NCBI RefSeq assembly: GCF_000424385.1
Contig: NZ_AUJU01000012.1
Location: 1-64,000 of the forward strand
Source: Butyrivibrio sp. LC3010
Lineage (GTDB): Bacteria > Bacillota > Clostridia > Lachnospirales > Lachnospiraceae
Length of the DNA stretch: 64,000 nucleotides
Direction: 5' to 3'
Positions 55,403 to 64,000 of this stretch are shown here, in pieces. A program made the translations under genes and the position numbers. Within the stretch, counting starts at the first letter, position 1; each line of letters begins with the position of its first letter. The notes beneath the pieces were generated by a model, which searched no databases, was not told the origin of the DNA, and was given only the letters and a program-made list of their open reading frames with translations.

Positions 55403-57241
55403 ATGGCTAAGAAAAAAGAATCAGTTTTTGATAAAAGACTGGAAAATTACTATGATGAGCTCAAATGGCTCTACGGAGAACTGTATCACGGTGATGAGCA
55501 GGCATTTAATTACTTTATTACAATGCTCAGACATTTTTATGATACCAGAGATAAAAGTCTTAAAGAGTGGGATGAAAAGAAAGAGAAAAATCCCGGATGG
55601 TTCACAGGCTGCAACATGCTTGGCATGCTTATGTATACAGGATGCTTTGGAGGTACTCTTCAGGGCGTAAGAAGTCACCTGGATTATGTTCAATCTGTAG
55701 GCGTTAATTATATTCATCTTATGCCACTTTTAGAGAGTCCTAAGGATAGAAGTGATGGCGGATATGCTGTGGCTGATTTCAGAAAAGTGCAGCCGGAGCT
55801 TGGAACGATGGATGATTTGTACGAGCTTGCAGCTGATCTTCACAGCAGGGATATGAGTCTTTGTCTTGATTTTGTTATGAATCACACAAGTGAGGATCAT
55901 GAGTGGGCAGTTCGGGCAAGAAGAGGGGAGAAGGAATTTCAGGACAGATATTTCTTCTATGATGACTGGAATGAGCCTAATGACTACGAGGAGACAGTTC
56001 CTCAGGTATTTCCGCAGACGGCACCCGGGAATTTTATATGGTGTTCTGAAGCAGGAAAAGTTGTAATGACCACTTTTTATCCCTATCAGTGGGATCTTAA
56101 CTATAGAAATCCGACTGTATTTAACGACATGACAGCCAATATGCTGTTCTTATGTAATCAGGGCGTTGATATTATAAGGCTTGATGCGGTCCCTTATATA
56201 TGGAAGACTCTCGGAACAAGCTGCAGGAATCTTCCACAGGTGCATACTCTGGTGAGAATAATGCGCATTGCCACGCAGATAGTCTGTCCCGGTACGATTC
56301 TTTTGGGAGAGGTTGTAATGGAGCCATCCAAGGTAGTACCTTATTTTGGAACAGTCGAGAAACCGGAATGTCATATGCTTTATAACGTTACAACAATGGC
56401 GAGCACCTGGCATACGGTGGCAACTAAAGATGTAAGGCTTTTGAAACATCAGCTCGGGATAGCATTTGCTCTTCCTAAGCAGTACATATTCCTCAATTAT
56501 TTGAGATGTCATGATGATATAGGCTGGGGACTTGATTATGATTTCTTAAGAAAATTCAGCGTTGAGCAGGTCTCACATAAGAAATTTCTTAATGATACAT
56601 TAAGGGGAGCACTTCCGGGTTCATCCCACAGAGGAGAACTGTACAACGATGATCCTAAGCTCGGGGATGCAAGACTCTGCGGAACCACAGCGTCTCTTTG
56701 CGGCATTGAAGCTGCGGAATATGAGCTGGATGAGAGAAAACTGGATTGGTCAATTAAGCTTGATATCATGCTCCATGCGTTTTTATTCACGCAAAGCGGA
56801 ATTCCTGTCTTATATAGCGGAGATGAGATTGGCCAGTTAAATGATTATTCCTACCATGAAGATCCGATAAAATGCTCAGATAGCAGATATCTTCACAGAG
56901 GTAATTTTGATTGGAAAAGTGCGGCGCAAAGAAGAAAAAGCGGTACAAGGCAAAAGCGTATTTTCGATGGCATAAAAAAGCTTGCAGGACTCAGGGCAAA
57001 ACATCGTGTTTTTGATTGCGCTGCAGATGTGTGGATTGTTGAGACATGGAATGAGCATGTACTTGGCATTGGCAGATATTATAACGGAGAGAAACTGATA
57101 GCACTGTTTAACTTTGGAGATTACGAAGAAACTGCCTGGATCAATGAGGAGGGGAACTACAAAAACCTTCTGACCGGTAAAAAGTGTGAGGCAAAGGATC
57201 TGGTGGTACCTGCCCATGATTTTATCTGGCTTTTATATTAA
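55403..57241 (+). CDS. Amylosucrase-like GH13 enzyme
   Basis: The 612-aa protein resembles GH13_4 amylosucrases: an N-terminal helical part (RLENYYDELKWLYGELYHG), then the barrel with DFVMNHTSEDHEWA, PYQWDLNYRNPTVF, nucleophile D261 in IIRLDAVPYIWKTLGTSC, acid E303 in LLGEVVME and the LRCHDDIGWG motif. The family makes alpha-1,4-glucan from sucrose or hydrolyses it. There is no signal peptide. GAGGGAAA precedes the ATG. No sucrose transporter is next to it, so the substrate is uncertain; a sucrose phosphorylase-like or hydrolytic role is the alternative. Confidence 0.82.
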   Translation: MAKKKESVFDKRLENYYDELKWLYGELYHGDEQAFNYFITMLRHFYDTRDKSLKEWDEKKEKNPGWFTGCNMLGMLMYTGCFGGTLQGVRSHLDYVQSVGVNYIHLMPLLESPKDRSDGGYAVADFRKVQPELGTMDDLYELAADLHSRDMSLCLDFVMNHTSEDHEWAVRARRGEKEFQDRYFFYDDWNEPNDYEETVPQVFPQTAPGNFIWCSEAGKVVMTTFYPYQWDLNYRNPTVFNDMTANMLFLCNQGVDIIRLDAVPYIWKTLGTSCRNLPQVHTLVRIMRIATQIVCPGTILLGEVVMEPSKVVPYFGTVEKPECHMLYNVTTMASTWHTVATKDVRLLKHQLGIAFALPKQYIFLNYLRCHDDIGWGLDYDFLRKFSVEQVSHKKFLNDTLRGALPGSSHRGELYNDDPKLGDARLCGTTASLCGIEAAEYELDERKLDWSIKLDIMLHAFLFTQSGIPVLYSGDEIGQLNDYSYHEDPIKCSDSRYLHRGNFDWKSAAQRRKSGTRQKRIFDGIKKLAGLRAKHRVFDCAADVWIVETWNEHVLGIGRYYNGEKLIALFNFGDYEETAWINEEGNYKNLLTGKKCEAKDLVVPAHDFIWLLY

Positions 57242-57599
57242 AGATGATAGAGCCAGAAGTATATTTAGTACCTATCATCATATTAAATGAGGTAGGTGTC
57301 AAAAGTAAATTTTGACACCATATGATATACGAATTGCTCCGTTTCTTCGAAACTCTTGCAATTCTACAAATATTCGGAAACCGCTAATTTACTGCGTAAA
57401 TTGCTAATTCCTCATATTTGTTCGGGTCATAAAGTCAAAATGCTTAACATGCAAGCATGTACGCATTTTTGACTTTTGACACCTATATCATTAAATAAAG
57501 AAGAAACAAAAAGTAGTTGACTAAAAACCGACTAAGTGGTGTAATAGATTGAACACAACAATGTCGTATACAATTGGTTAATGAGGTTTAAGATTAATT
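57242..57599. other. Intergenic stretch holding a candidate inverted-repeat element
   Basis: No gene was seen. Most of the stretch is the inverted-repeat element listed separately; the remainder is the AT-rich leader of the amino-acid importer. Confidence 0.5.
57293..57485. mobile_element. Candidate MITE-like inverted-repeat element, 193 bp
   Basis: Ends taggtgtcaaaagt (57293-57306) and acttttgacaccta (57472-57485) are perfect inverted repeats, and the similarity extends loosely outward. Inside are GGTGTCAAAA..TTTTGACACC (57295-57319), aatttactgcgtaaatt (57386-57402) and catgcaagcatg (57449-57460). No ORF. It is either a non-autonomous element or a structured intergenic region. Confidence 0.5.
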
Positions 57600-58274
57600 A
57601 TGTTGGAACAAAGCACTATAGAATTACTTGTAAGTTCGTTCCCTAAGATACTGGAATATGGTTTAAAGGTTACTTTGCCGCTGGCAACAATAGCATTTAT
57701 ATTATCTACAATATTATCAGTGTTTGTAGCGATGGTACAATATGCGAATGTACCTGTACTCAGACAGTTCTGTAGATTTTATATATGGATCATAAGAGGA
57801 ACACCGCTTCTTGTACAATTGATGGTGGCCTTTTATGGATTACCACTTCTTGGAATTCATTCTAATCCGTTTTTGATGGCGGTTATTGTTTTTACAATAA
57901 ATGAAGGCGCATATAGTGCCGAGACCATGCGAGCTGCCATGGAGGCAGTGTCTGCGGGACAGATGGAAGCGGGATACTGCGTTGGAATGGGCTATATGCA
58001 GATTATGTGGCATATCATACTTCCACAGGCGTTCAGGACCGCTTTTCCGTCACTGTTTAATTCACTGATAAGCATGGTAAAGGACACATCTCTTGCATCA
58101 AGCATAACTGTTGTTGAAATGTTTACCAGAACTAAGCAGATAGCAGGACAGTCCTATAACTACCTTCCATTATATTTAGAAGTGGCTCTTGTTTATCTCA
58201 TTTTCTGTACTGTACTCACATACATACAGGGCAGAGGAGAGATGTTACTTGGAAGCTATGGAATAAGAAAATAA
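57600..58274 (+). CDS. Polar amino-acid ABC permease
   Basis: The 224-aa protein fits the HisMQ/GlnP family: about five membrane helices, the IIRGTPLLVQL motif and the EAA loop MEAGYCVGMGYMQIMWHIILPQA. It forms the membrane channel of the importer encoded with the next two genes. The ATG lies 12 bases before the ATPase gene's leader GGGAGGG downstream, so these are one operon. A weak GAGG site precedes it. Confidence 0.92.
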   Translation: MLEQSTIELLVSSFPKILEYGLKVTLPLATIAFILSTILSVFVAMVQYANVPVLRQFCRFYIWIIRGTPLLVQLMVAFYGLPLLGIHSNPFLMAVIVFTINEGAYSAETMRAAMEAVSAGQMEAGYCVGMGYMQIMWHIILPQAFRTAFPSLFNSLISMVKDTSLASSITVVEMFTRTKQIAGQSYNYLPLYLEVALVYLIFCTVLTYIQGRGEMLLGSYGIRK

Positions 58275-58286
58275 GGGAGGGCTTAC

Positions 58287-59027
58287 ATGTCATTACTGGA
58301 AGTTAAGAATATACACAAGACCTTTGGTACAACACAGGTACTTCGTGGAATTGATCTGAAAATAGAAAAAGGAGACGTTGTTTCAATACTTGGACCATCT
58401 GGTTCAGGAAAGACGACCCTTCTAAGGTGTATAAATTTTCTGGAAAAAGCTGATAACGGAGAGCTTATATTTGATGGTAAAAGCTATGATCTTTCCAAGA
58501 TAAGCAAAGCAGAGATCTCCGGAATCAGAAACAATACAGGTTTTGTTTTTCAAAACTATAATCTTTTTGCTAATAAGACCGTACTTCAAAATGTGACATT
58601 GGGACTTACGGCTGCAAGACATATTCCTCACAAAGAGGCTGATATGAAGGCCTACGAGGTACTCTCCAGGGTTGGAATGAAGGATCATGCATCTGCTTAT
58701 CCCAGTCAGCTCTCAGGCGGACAGCAGCAAAGAGTAGCAATTGCCAGAGCGCTTGCTACAAATCCCAAGATAATCTATTTTGATGAGCCTACTTCTGCGC
58801 TTGATCCGCAGCTTACGGCTGAAGTTCTTGAGGTTATGAGAGGACTTGCTGAGGACGGCATGACGATGATTGTTGTAACTCATGAAATCGGATTTGCGAA
58901 GGATGTTTCTTCAAAGGTGGTTTTTATGGCTGATGGCGGAATTATCGAAGAGGGAAATTCAAACGAATTCTTTGATAATCCTAAACAACCTAGAACAAGG
59001 GAGTTTTTAAGACTTACAAATTCCTGA
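58287..59027 (+). CDS. Polar amino-acid ABC ATPase
   Basis: The 246-aa protein has Walker [10 protein letters not shown], signature [15 protein letters not shown] and Walker [14 protein letters not shown], with the H-loop [11 protein letters not shown]. It belongs to the GlnQ/HisP group. GGGAGGG lies before the ATG. Confidence 0.95.
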   Translation: MSLLEVKNIHKTFGTTQVLRGIDLKIEKGDVVSILGPSGSGKTTLLRCINFLEKADNGELIFDGKSYDLSKISKAEISGIRNNTGFVFQNYNLFANKTVLQNVTLGLTAARHIPHKEADMKAYEVLSRVGMKDHASAYPSQLSGGQQQRVAIARALATNPKIIYFDEPTSALDPQLTAEVLEVMRGLAEDGMTMIVVTHEIGFAKDVSSKVVFMADGGIIEEGNSNEFFDNPKQPRTREFLRLTNS

Positions 59028-59097
59028 TATATATTTTGCGGGTGTAAAGCCTGCTATTTCGGTTACTTAAGACTTGAATTATTACAAGGAGGACAAA

Positions 59098-59907
59098 ATG
59101 CGAAAGAAAATTGTGACAATGATGATGACAGCTGCATTGACTGTGGCGGTCGCTGGATGCGGTTCAAAGGGAGCAGCTACTGGCAGTTCTGATGACCACC
59201 TTGCAAGAATAAAGGCGGCAGGTAAGATTACAATTGCAACAGAAGGAGTATGGGCACCTTTTACCTACCACGATGAATCTACAGATGAGCTTATCGGATT
59301 TGATGTTGAGGTAGCTGCAGCAATTGCCGAAAAACTTGGTGTGGAAGCTGATTTCCAGGAGGTTGCATTTGACGGAGGTCTGACAGGTGTGTCTACCGGA
59401 ACCTTTGATATGATGGCAAATGGTGTGGATGTTACCGAGGAACGTGGTAAAACCTATGATTTTACTGATCCCTACGCTTATGATCACGCTGTAGTTGTGA
59501 CACTTGCATCAAATAATAACATTACTTCTTTTGAGGATTTAAACGGACTTACAACTGCTAATTCAGCAGGATCCACTTATGAAGCAATGGGTATTGAGTA
59601 TGGTGCTACAGTTAAAAATGTAGATACTCTTGGTGAGACAATGACACTTGTGCAAAATGGAACAGTAGATGCTACAATTAATGCAAACACATCTGCACAG
59701 GATTATTTCAACACAACAGGAACAACAGACCTTAAGGTTGCTGCTGTTGATAAAGAGGTTACAAAGTATGCAATACCGCTCTCCAAGGGCGAAGATAATG
59801 ATACCTTAAGAGCAGCTATAAATGATGCTATTAAGGAACTTAGAGAAGAAGGTAAACTTACAGAAATATCCAATAAATATTTTGGTGCAGATATAACTGC
59901 TGAATAA
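59098..59907 (+). CDS. Amino-acid ABC binding lipoprotein
   Basis: About 269 residues from the ATG at 59098 (AAGGAGG six bases before it). The signal peptide ends in lipobox VAVAGC. The family-3 solute-binding domain shows ITIATEGVWAPFTYHDES, LIGFDVEVAAAIAEKLG and FDMMANGVDVTEERGKTYDFTDPY, the typical amino-acid ligand pocket, with a cystine- or glutamine-like binding protein as likely relative. It follows its permease and ATPase. Confidence 0.93.
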   Translation: MRKKIVTMMMTAALTVAVAGCGSKGAATGSSDDHLARIKAAGKITIATEGVWAPFTYHDESTDELIGFDVEVAAAIAEKLGVEADFQEVAFDGGLTGVSTGTFDMMANGVDVTEERGKTYDFTDPYAYDHAVVVTLASNNNITSFEDLNGLTTANSAGSTYEAMGIEYGATVKNVDTLGETMTLVQNGTVDATINANTSAQDYFNTTGTTDLKVAAVDKEVTKYAIPLSKGEDNDTLRAAINDAIKELREEGKLTEISNKYFGADITAE

Positions 59908-59927
59908 ATTTTGAAAAGGATATCAGA

Positions 59928-60818
59928 ATGAACAAAGAGGGGTTAGTTGAAGAACAAAAGCTTGCAACATTGCTGGTGATATGGCGTCTTCCGGATTTTA
60001 TCACATCTTTTCTTGCGGCGCTTGCAAGTGGATACATGATAATCTGGATGGAGTTTGTAGAGAGCGCCAGTATAATCATTCCCGGAATAATTCTGATAAT
60101 ACTTTCTGTTAAGCTTAACAGAAATCTGAAATTCCAATTTAATTATGGTACAGGAAAAGTGGAAGCAATAACAGCAATGTGCTGTGAGATATTTGATATT
60201 GCCGGACTTTGCTGCATAGTTCTCTTTTCAATAAGAGAGCTGATAAAGCCTGAGGAGGAACACCACTTTATACTTACGGCTCTTTTATTAAAACTTGTCG
60301 GGCTTGTGATAGATTTATTCCTGCTCAACAAGCAAAAGAAGCTGGCGCATGAAGTAAAAAGCAGAATGTTTCACTCAGCCTATGTTGGAGCAAAAAAAGA
60401 GTTTGTATTTGATATAGTTGCTTCACTTGCCCTGATTTTTAGCTATGTATATAGAAAAAGTAAATGGATTAATTATTTTTCCCCGATTCTGTGTCTGATA
60501 TTTGTAATACCATTCTTTGTTATTTGTTTTCATCATCTGACAGATGCAATTTATGAGCTTGTGGATTTGACACTGGATGAGGATACGCAGCTTAAACTAT
60601 TAAAGGTTTTGTCCTCATATTATGAAGAATATGAGCAGCTTATAGAAGTTAAAAGCAGAAGAAACGGTAATCTTTTATATGTTGATCTTGAGCTCATGTT
60701 TGATGAAGATAAAAGCTTTAAAGAGATAAAAAAAGCTGCAGAAAATATTGCTTCCGGAATTGAAAAAGAGATAGGAGACTGTAAGGTCAACATCATTATC
60801 AATTCAAATAAGACTTAA
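59928..60818 (+). CDS. Cation diffusion facilitator-like protein with altered metal site
   Basis: The 296-aa protein follows the CDF plan: five or six membrane helices, FNYGTGKVEAITAMCCE after helix 2 (CDFs have YGxGRxE here), and a C-terminal alpha-beta domain (about 215-296, LLKVLSSYYEEYEQLIEVKSRR). The DxxxD and HxxxD zinc sites of helices 2 and 5 are not evident; the helix 5 region reads EFVFDIVASL. Metal transport is therefore not assured. AAAAGGA precedes the ATG at a suitable distance, 20 bases after the binding protein. Confidence 0.7.
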   Translation: MNKEGLVEEQKLATLLVIWRLPDFITSFLAALASGYMIIWMEFVESASIIIPGIILIILSVKLNRNLKFQFNYGTGKVEAITAMCCEIFDIAGLCCIVLFSIRELIKPEEEHHFILTALLLKLVGLVIDLFLLNKQKKLAHEVKSRMFHSAYVGAKKEFVFDIVASLALIFSYVYRKSKWINYFSPILCLIFVIPFFVICFHHLTDAIYELVDLTLDEDTQLKLLKVLSSYYEEYEQLIEVKSRRNGNLLYVDLELMFDEDKSFKEIKKAAENIASGIEKEIGDCKVNIIINSNKT

Positions 60819-60931
60819 AACATTTACAAATATGTAAATGAGAAAAGAAAAAAGCCTTCCCTGAAACAAAAGTTTATACTTAGTTTATATTTTTGTTGGA
60901 CTTTTGTTGGACAAAGATACTTATAATGAAA

Positions 60932-60963
60932 ACATGATAAATGAAAAACACTTATCATGTTTC
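60932..60963. promoter_or_regulatory. Inverted repeat near the small peptide promoter
   Basis: AAACATGATAA and TTATCATGTTT are perfect 11-bp arms. A TATAAT-like sequence (60924-60929) lies just upstream, after a direct repeat TTGTTGGAC. Candidate operator or attenuator of the small peptide gene. Confidence 0.45.
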
Positions 60964-60999
60964 TTATGAGGACAATTTCTTTGAGGGGGAGATAGTTTT

Positions 61000-61143
61000 A
61001 TGGAAGCAAAAAAGTGCGTAATTATTATGTTTATTTGCCTTGTAGTAACTTTTTTTGCAGGCTATGGAAACACACAAAATGTTCGGGCTGAGCAGGCTCT
61101 TCAGAACTATGTAGGTGTGTGGAGCGATATTTACTGTAGATAA
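61000..61143 (+). CDS. Small secreted peptide, 47 aa, possibly frameshifted
   Basis: ATG at 61000 is preceded by GAGGGGGAG at a good distance. The product has a signal peptide (MEAKKCVIIMFICLVVTFFA..) and a short mature part ending YVGVWSDIYCR. After the stop the +1 frame is open for about 27 codons (IFTVDKGITRNEYISTN..) and ends at the TAG just before the terminator, which suggests that a longer exported protein has lost frame near 61127-61143. Either reading is possible. Confidence 0.55.
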   Translation: MEAKKCVIIMFICLVVTFFAGYGNTQNVRAEQALQNYVGVWSDIYCR

Positions 61144-61187
61144 AGGAATTACGAGAAATGAATATATTAGCACTAATAGAGAGCTGA

Positions 61188-61228
61188 ATCCCGGATGCAC
61201 GACATAGTCACATGTATCCGGGATTTTT
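61188..61228 (+). terminator. Terminator after the small peptide gene
   Basis: The stem tcccggat/atccggga is followed by TTTTTAT. Confidence 0.85.
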
Positions 61229-61278
61229 ATGTTTATTCGAAAGATATTTAGTTGTTTTTAGTTGTAAGAGGTAAAGAT

Positions 61279-63090
61279 ATGTTGTTTTTATTATTGATTC
61301 TTGCTATTGCCTATCTGTTCTTCCTTGAGATTTCGAAGAACCTTATTATAGGCTGGTGCATAGGAATAGTTCTATTTATTATTGCATTTTGTGTAAGGCA
61401 CACTCTTAAGAAGAAAAACAAGTGGAGTGGAATTAGTGCCGTATGCACAATGATCATCATTTTGATATGCCTTGCGTTCAACTATAAGGCTACAGAACCG
61501 CCTTATAAGCAGGTTCCTGCAGTTACTTATAAAAATCCTGTGGTAACAGCACCAATTCACGTTGAGCAGGGAGACATTACAGGTGTTTATGACAAGGATC
61601 ATTTAACAGAGATTTATGCAGGAATTCCCTATGCAAAAGCGCCTGTGGGAGATCTTAGATGGAAAGAACCCCAGGATACTGAAGGCTGGAAAGGCGTAAG
61701 AGCCTGTGATACCTATGCTCCTATGGCTATGCAGCCCACACAGCAGGTATGGTACTCTTCACTGTCAGATATACTTGGAACCCATGAGTATAGATTTACC
61801 ATGGGCGACGAATATAGAGAAGCCATGAGCGAGGACTGCCTGTATCTCAATGTGTACCGCCCTGCAGATTACCAGGGAGAACCGCTTCCGGTTGTATTTT
61901 ATATACATGGAGGATCTCTTAATACAGGAAAATCTTATTATACAAAGTACAGAGGAGAGAGCTTTGCAAAAAAAGGAGTTATTTTAGTTAACTTTGCATA
62001 CAGACTTGGTGTTTTTGGATATATGGCAAATGATGAGCTTATGGCTGAGTCTCCTAATAATACCACCGGTAATTACGGACTTTTGGATCAGATCAAGGCA
62101 CTTAAGTGGGTTCATGAAAATATCGGAGCCTTTGGCGGGGATCCCGATAACATTACAATAGCCGGTGAATCAGCAGGTTCATCTTCTGTAAATGCTCTTT
62201 GTGTATCACCTCTTTCAGAGGGGTTATTTGTAAGAGCAATAGCAGAGAGTAGTGGAATAAATGCTTACAAGCCCTATCATACCTTCAGAGAGATGGAAAA
62301 AGCCCTTTCAACAGGTGAAGAGGTAATGCAGGAGTTTTCTGCTAATAATATTGAAGAATTAAGAGATATTGATGCAACAACTATTCTCACCACAAAGTCT
62401 GTCAATGACAGTATGTGCGTTGACGGCTATGCCATTACGGAACAGCCTTATCTTACTTATGAAAAAGGTGAAAATCACGAACAGGCTCTTCTTAACGGGT
62501 CTAACATGAAAGAAGCAGATGCCTTTGTTATGCCAAGAAAAGTGACTAAGGAGAACTATGAAGAGGAGCTTTCAAAGATTCTTGGTCCCTACGCAGCAGA
62601 AGCGGCAGAGCTGATACCTGCAGGAAGTGTAACAAGAGATCAGACATTTATAGTAGATGCCGGAGGAGATGCCAAGGGAAGCATGGCATTTGTTTATAGT
62701 GATGCATGGTTTTCCTACAGCCATAATGTTTGGAGCAGATACATGGAGGCGCAGAATAAGCCGGTTTATCAGTATTTCTTTACCAAAACCAACAATCATC
62801 TGAGTAATCATCACGCGGGTGAACTCATATATGCTTACGGCAATCTGGATTATTATCCCGGATTATATGATGAGGATGACTACAAGGTTTCTGAAGCCAT
62901 GCAGGAATACTGGACAAACTTTGCAAAATACGGAGATCCCAACGGCACAGGCAGCGAACTTCCTAATTGGCCTGTGTGGAACTCTTCAGAGGATAAACTC
63001 TTAGAATTAAATGATGAGATAAAACTCATAGACAATCCATATCATGAGCTTAACAAAATCATAGATAAATATCAGGAAGAGCTTAAGTAA
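61279..63090 (+). CDS. Membrane-anchored type B carboxylesterase
   Basis: About 603 residues from the ATG at 61279 (AGAGG seven bases before). Three N-terminal hydrophobic helices (within residues 1-70) anchor an extracellular esterase. ITGVYD..YAGIPYAKAPVGDLRWKEP, SEDCLYLNVYRP, the oxyanion hole YIHGGSLNTG and nucleophile S298 in AGESAGS mark the family; the His region HLSNHHAGELIYAYGNL lies near the end. It would cleave esters, possibly plant cell-wall acyl groups, at the cell surface (inference). Confidence 0.88.
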   Translation: MLFLLLILAIAYLFFLEISKNLIIGWCIGIVLFIIAFCVRHTLKKKNKWSGISAVCTMIIILICLAFNYKATEPPYKQVPAVTYKNPVVTAPIHVEQGDITGVYDKDHLTEIYAGIPYAKAPVGDLRWKEPQDTEGWKGVRACDTYAPMAMQPTQQVWYSSLSDILGTHEYRFTMGDEYREAMSEDCLYLNVYRPADYQGEPLPVVFYIHGGSLNTGKSYYTKYRGESFAKKGVILVNFAYRLGVFGYMANDELMAESPNNTTGNYGLLDQIKALKWVHENIGAFGGDPDNITIAGESAGSSSVNALCVSPLSEGLFVRAIAESSGINAYKPYHTFREMEKALSTGEEVMQEFSANNIEELRDIDATTILTTKSVNDSMCVDGYAITEQPYLTYEKGENHEQALLNGSNMKEADAFVMPRKVTKENYEEELSKILGPYAAEAAELIPAGSVTRDQTFIVDAGGDAKGSMAFVYSDAWFSYSHNVWSRYMEAQNKPVYQYFFTKTNNHLSNHHAGELIYAYGNLDYYPGLYDEDDYKVSEAMQEYWTNFAKYGDPNGTGSELPNWPVWNSSEDKLLELNDEIKLIDNPYHELNKIIDKYQEELK

Positions 63091-63161
63091 TAGATATTCC
63101 CTTTAACCCTTTAGTGTGATAAAATCATAAAGTATATATAAAAAAATGAAAAAAGAGGACT

Positions 63162-63200
63162 GACCTAAGGAATCCATCGCAATCGGTACCCCTTAGGTCG
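63162..63200 (+). promoter_or_regulatory. Hairpin leader of the symporter gene
   Basis: GACCTAAGG and CCTTAGGTC form a stem shortly before the ribosome site AAGGGGAG. In addition CCCTTTAGT (63107-63115) is complementary to ACTAAAGGG (63204-63212) covering that site, if both are transcribed. Confidence 0.4.
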
Positions 63201-63220
63201 AAGACTAAAGGGGAGTAAAT

Positions 63221-64000
63221 ATGACAACAGCACAAATAGGTATTATCATCTCAATTTTGGCATACTTAGCTATGATGTTGCTGGTGGGATTTGTAAGCGC
63301 CAGAGATACTAATGATGTCAGTGATTTTTATCTGGGAGGAAGAAAGCTTGGACCTTTTGTGACAGCCATGAGTGCAGAGGCCTCAGATATGAGTTCTTAT
63401 CTGCTCATGGGTCTGCCGGGTCTGGCTTATTTTTCAGGAATAGCAGATGCAGGATGGACTGCAATCGGGCTTATTGTAGGAACATATCTGAACTGGCTCT
63501 TCACAGCAAGGAGACTCAGGAATTACACTGAAAAGCTTGATGCTATTACCATTCCTGATTATTTCAGAAAGAGATTTCGCGATAATAGCAACATTTTACT
63601 GTGTCTCGGAGCTATATTTATCATTATTTTCTTTATTCCTTACACAGCTTCAGGATTTTCAGCCTGCGGAAAATTGTTCTCATCACTTTTTGGTGTGAAT
63701 TATCAGCTTGCGATGATCGTTTCGGCTGTAATCATTATCGGCTACACTACAACGGGAGGCTTTCTTGCAGCTTCAAAGACTGATTTTATCCAGTCAATCG
63801 TTATGACCATTGCACTGTTTTTTGTACTTGGATATGGTATATATTCTGTCGCAGGTATATCTTCCGTAATCGATATTTCAAAAAGCATATCAGGATTTTT
63901 GGAGCTCAGTGAAACTCATAACAATATAACAGATGCCGCTGATGCGTATGGCTTATTTAATAAGATTACGATGTTCTGCTGGGGACTTGGATATTTCGGA
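63221..64000 (+). CDS. Sodium:solute symporter (SSS family), 5' part, runs off window
   Basis: The frame is open from ATG at 63221 to base 64000, giving the first 260 residues. The helices and the motif DFYLGGRKLGPFVTAMSAEASDMSSYLLMGLPG are diagnostic of the PutP branch of sodium:solute symporters, and TTGGFLAASKTDFIQS is the conserved helix 5-6 segment. It most resembles the sodium/proline symporter PutP. AAGGGGAG lies five bases before the ATG. The 3' part is outside the window. Confidence 0.92.
   Translation, partial: MTTAQIGIIISILAYLAMMLLVGFVSARDTNDVSDFYLGGRKLGPFVTAMSAEASDMSSYLLMGLPGLAYFSGIADAGWTAIGLIVGTYLNWLFTARRLRNYTEKLDAITIPDYFRKRFRDNSNILLCLGAIFIIIFFIPYTASGFSACGKLFSSLFGVNYQLAMIVSAVIIIGYTTTGGFLAASKTDFIQSIVMTIALFFVLGYGIYSVAGISSVIDISKSISGFLELSETHNNITDAADAYGLFNKITMFCWGLGYFG

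Noticed and set aside
63107-63215. Ribosome-site sequestering switch before the symporter gene
   Set aside because: The upstream arm may lie before the transcription start (a -10-like gataaa is at 63118), so the pairing may never form in RNA. Kept only as a note.

Overview
The window reads as part of a secondary replicon (chromid or megaplasmid) of a xylan-degrading Lachnospiraceae bacterium, most likely Butyrivibrio or a close relative. That identification is inference. It rests on the low-GC DNA, strong AGGAGG ribosome-binding sites, lipoprotein-anchored xylanase and cellulase, CUT1 sugar ABC systems, and a complete glucuronoxylan locus beside a Rep_3-type initiator with iterons. No rRNA, tRNA or CRISPR array was recognised.

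Layout. 1-460: the 3' end of an IS630-type transposase followed by a 158-bp MITE-like hairpin element flanked by TA. 760-2843 (minus strand): metF, a stand-alone CheY-like receiver and a HypA-like nickel-insertion protein. 2844-4996: a 2.1-kb extremely AT-rich gene-free region with repeated ACATCA/TGATGT and CAGGATTTTT motifs. 4997-8735: the replication and partition block, made of parA, a ribbon-helix-helix-like partner gene, an iteron field with about 31-bp spacing, and a TTG-started Rep_3 initiator. 8736-15428: HPr-like protein, SGNH hydrolase, GNAT acetyltransferase, dihydrouridine synthase, a 52-aa protein, HU, a membrane-anchored protein, a MATE exporter and an HD-domain (p)ppGpp hydrolase-like protein.

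15557-22931: GH94 cellobiose phosphorylase divergent from a LacI regulator and a CUT1 ABC importer. 23185-30331: xylan side-chain and oligomer processing, with an unusual carboxylesterase-GH43-CBM fusion, two translationally coupled GH43 enzymes and an AraC-type regulator. 30828-52802: a roughly 22-kb same-strand locus. Its order is GH10 xylanase lipoprotein, a TM-anchored protein fusing two carbohydrate-binding-like repeats to a solute-binding domain, two permeases, an NHL-propeller membrane protein, a Yip1-like membrane protein, a large DUF5696-like membrane-anchored putative glycosidase, two more permeases, a lipoprotein binding protein, then after a terminator an uncharacterised U32-like protein, an SGNH carbohydrate esterase, GH67 alpha-glucuronidase and GH3 beta-xylosidase. 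52990-64000: GH5 endoglucanase lipoprotein, L,D-transpeptidase, amylosucrase-like GH13, an amino-acid ABC importer, a degenerate CDF protein, a small secreted peptide, a membrane-anchored carboxylesterase and the start of a sodium:solute symporter that runs off the window.

Proposed working (inference): GH10 and GH5 at the cell surface cut xylan and glucan. The ABC systems import decorated oligosaccharides. Cytoplasmic esterases, GH67, GH43, GH3 and GH94 dismantle them. The most unusual items are the CBM-SBP/NHL/Yip1/DUF5696 membrane assembly and an 8-bp-period ACATCA array family that may be the centromere of the parA system, with sites in the AT-rich region and again at 11.7 kb and 55.4 kb.
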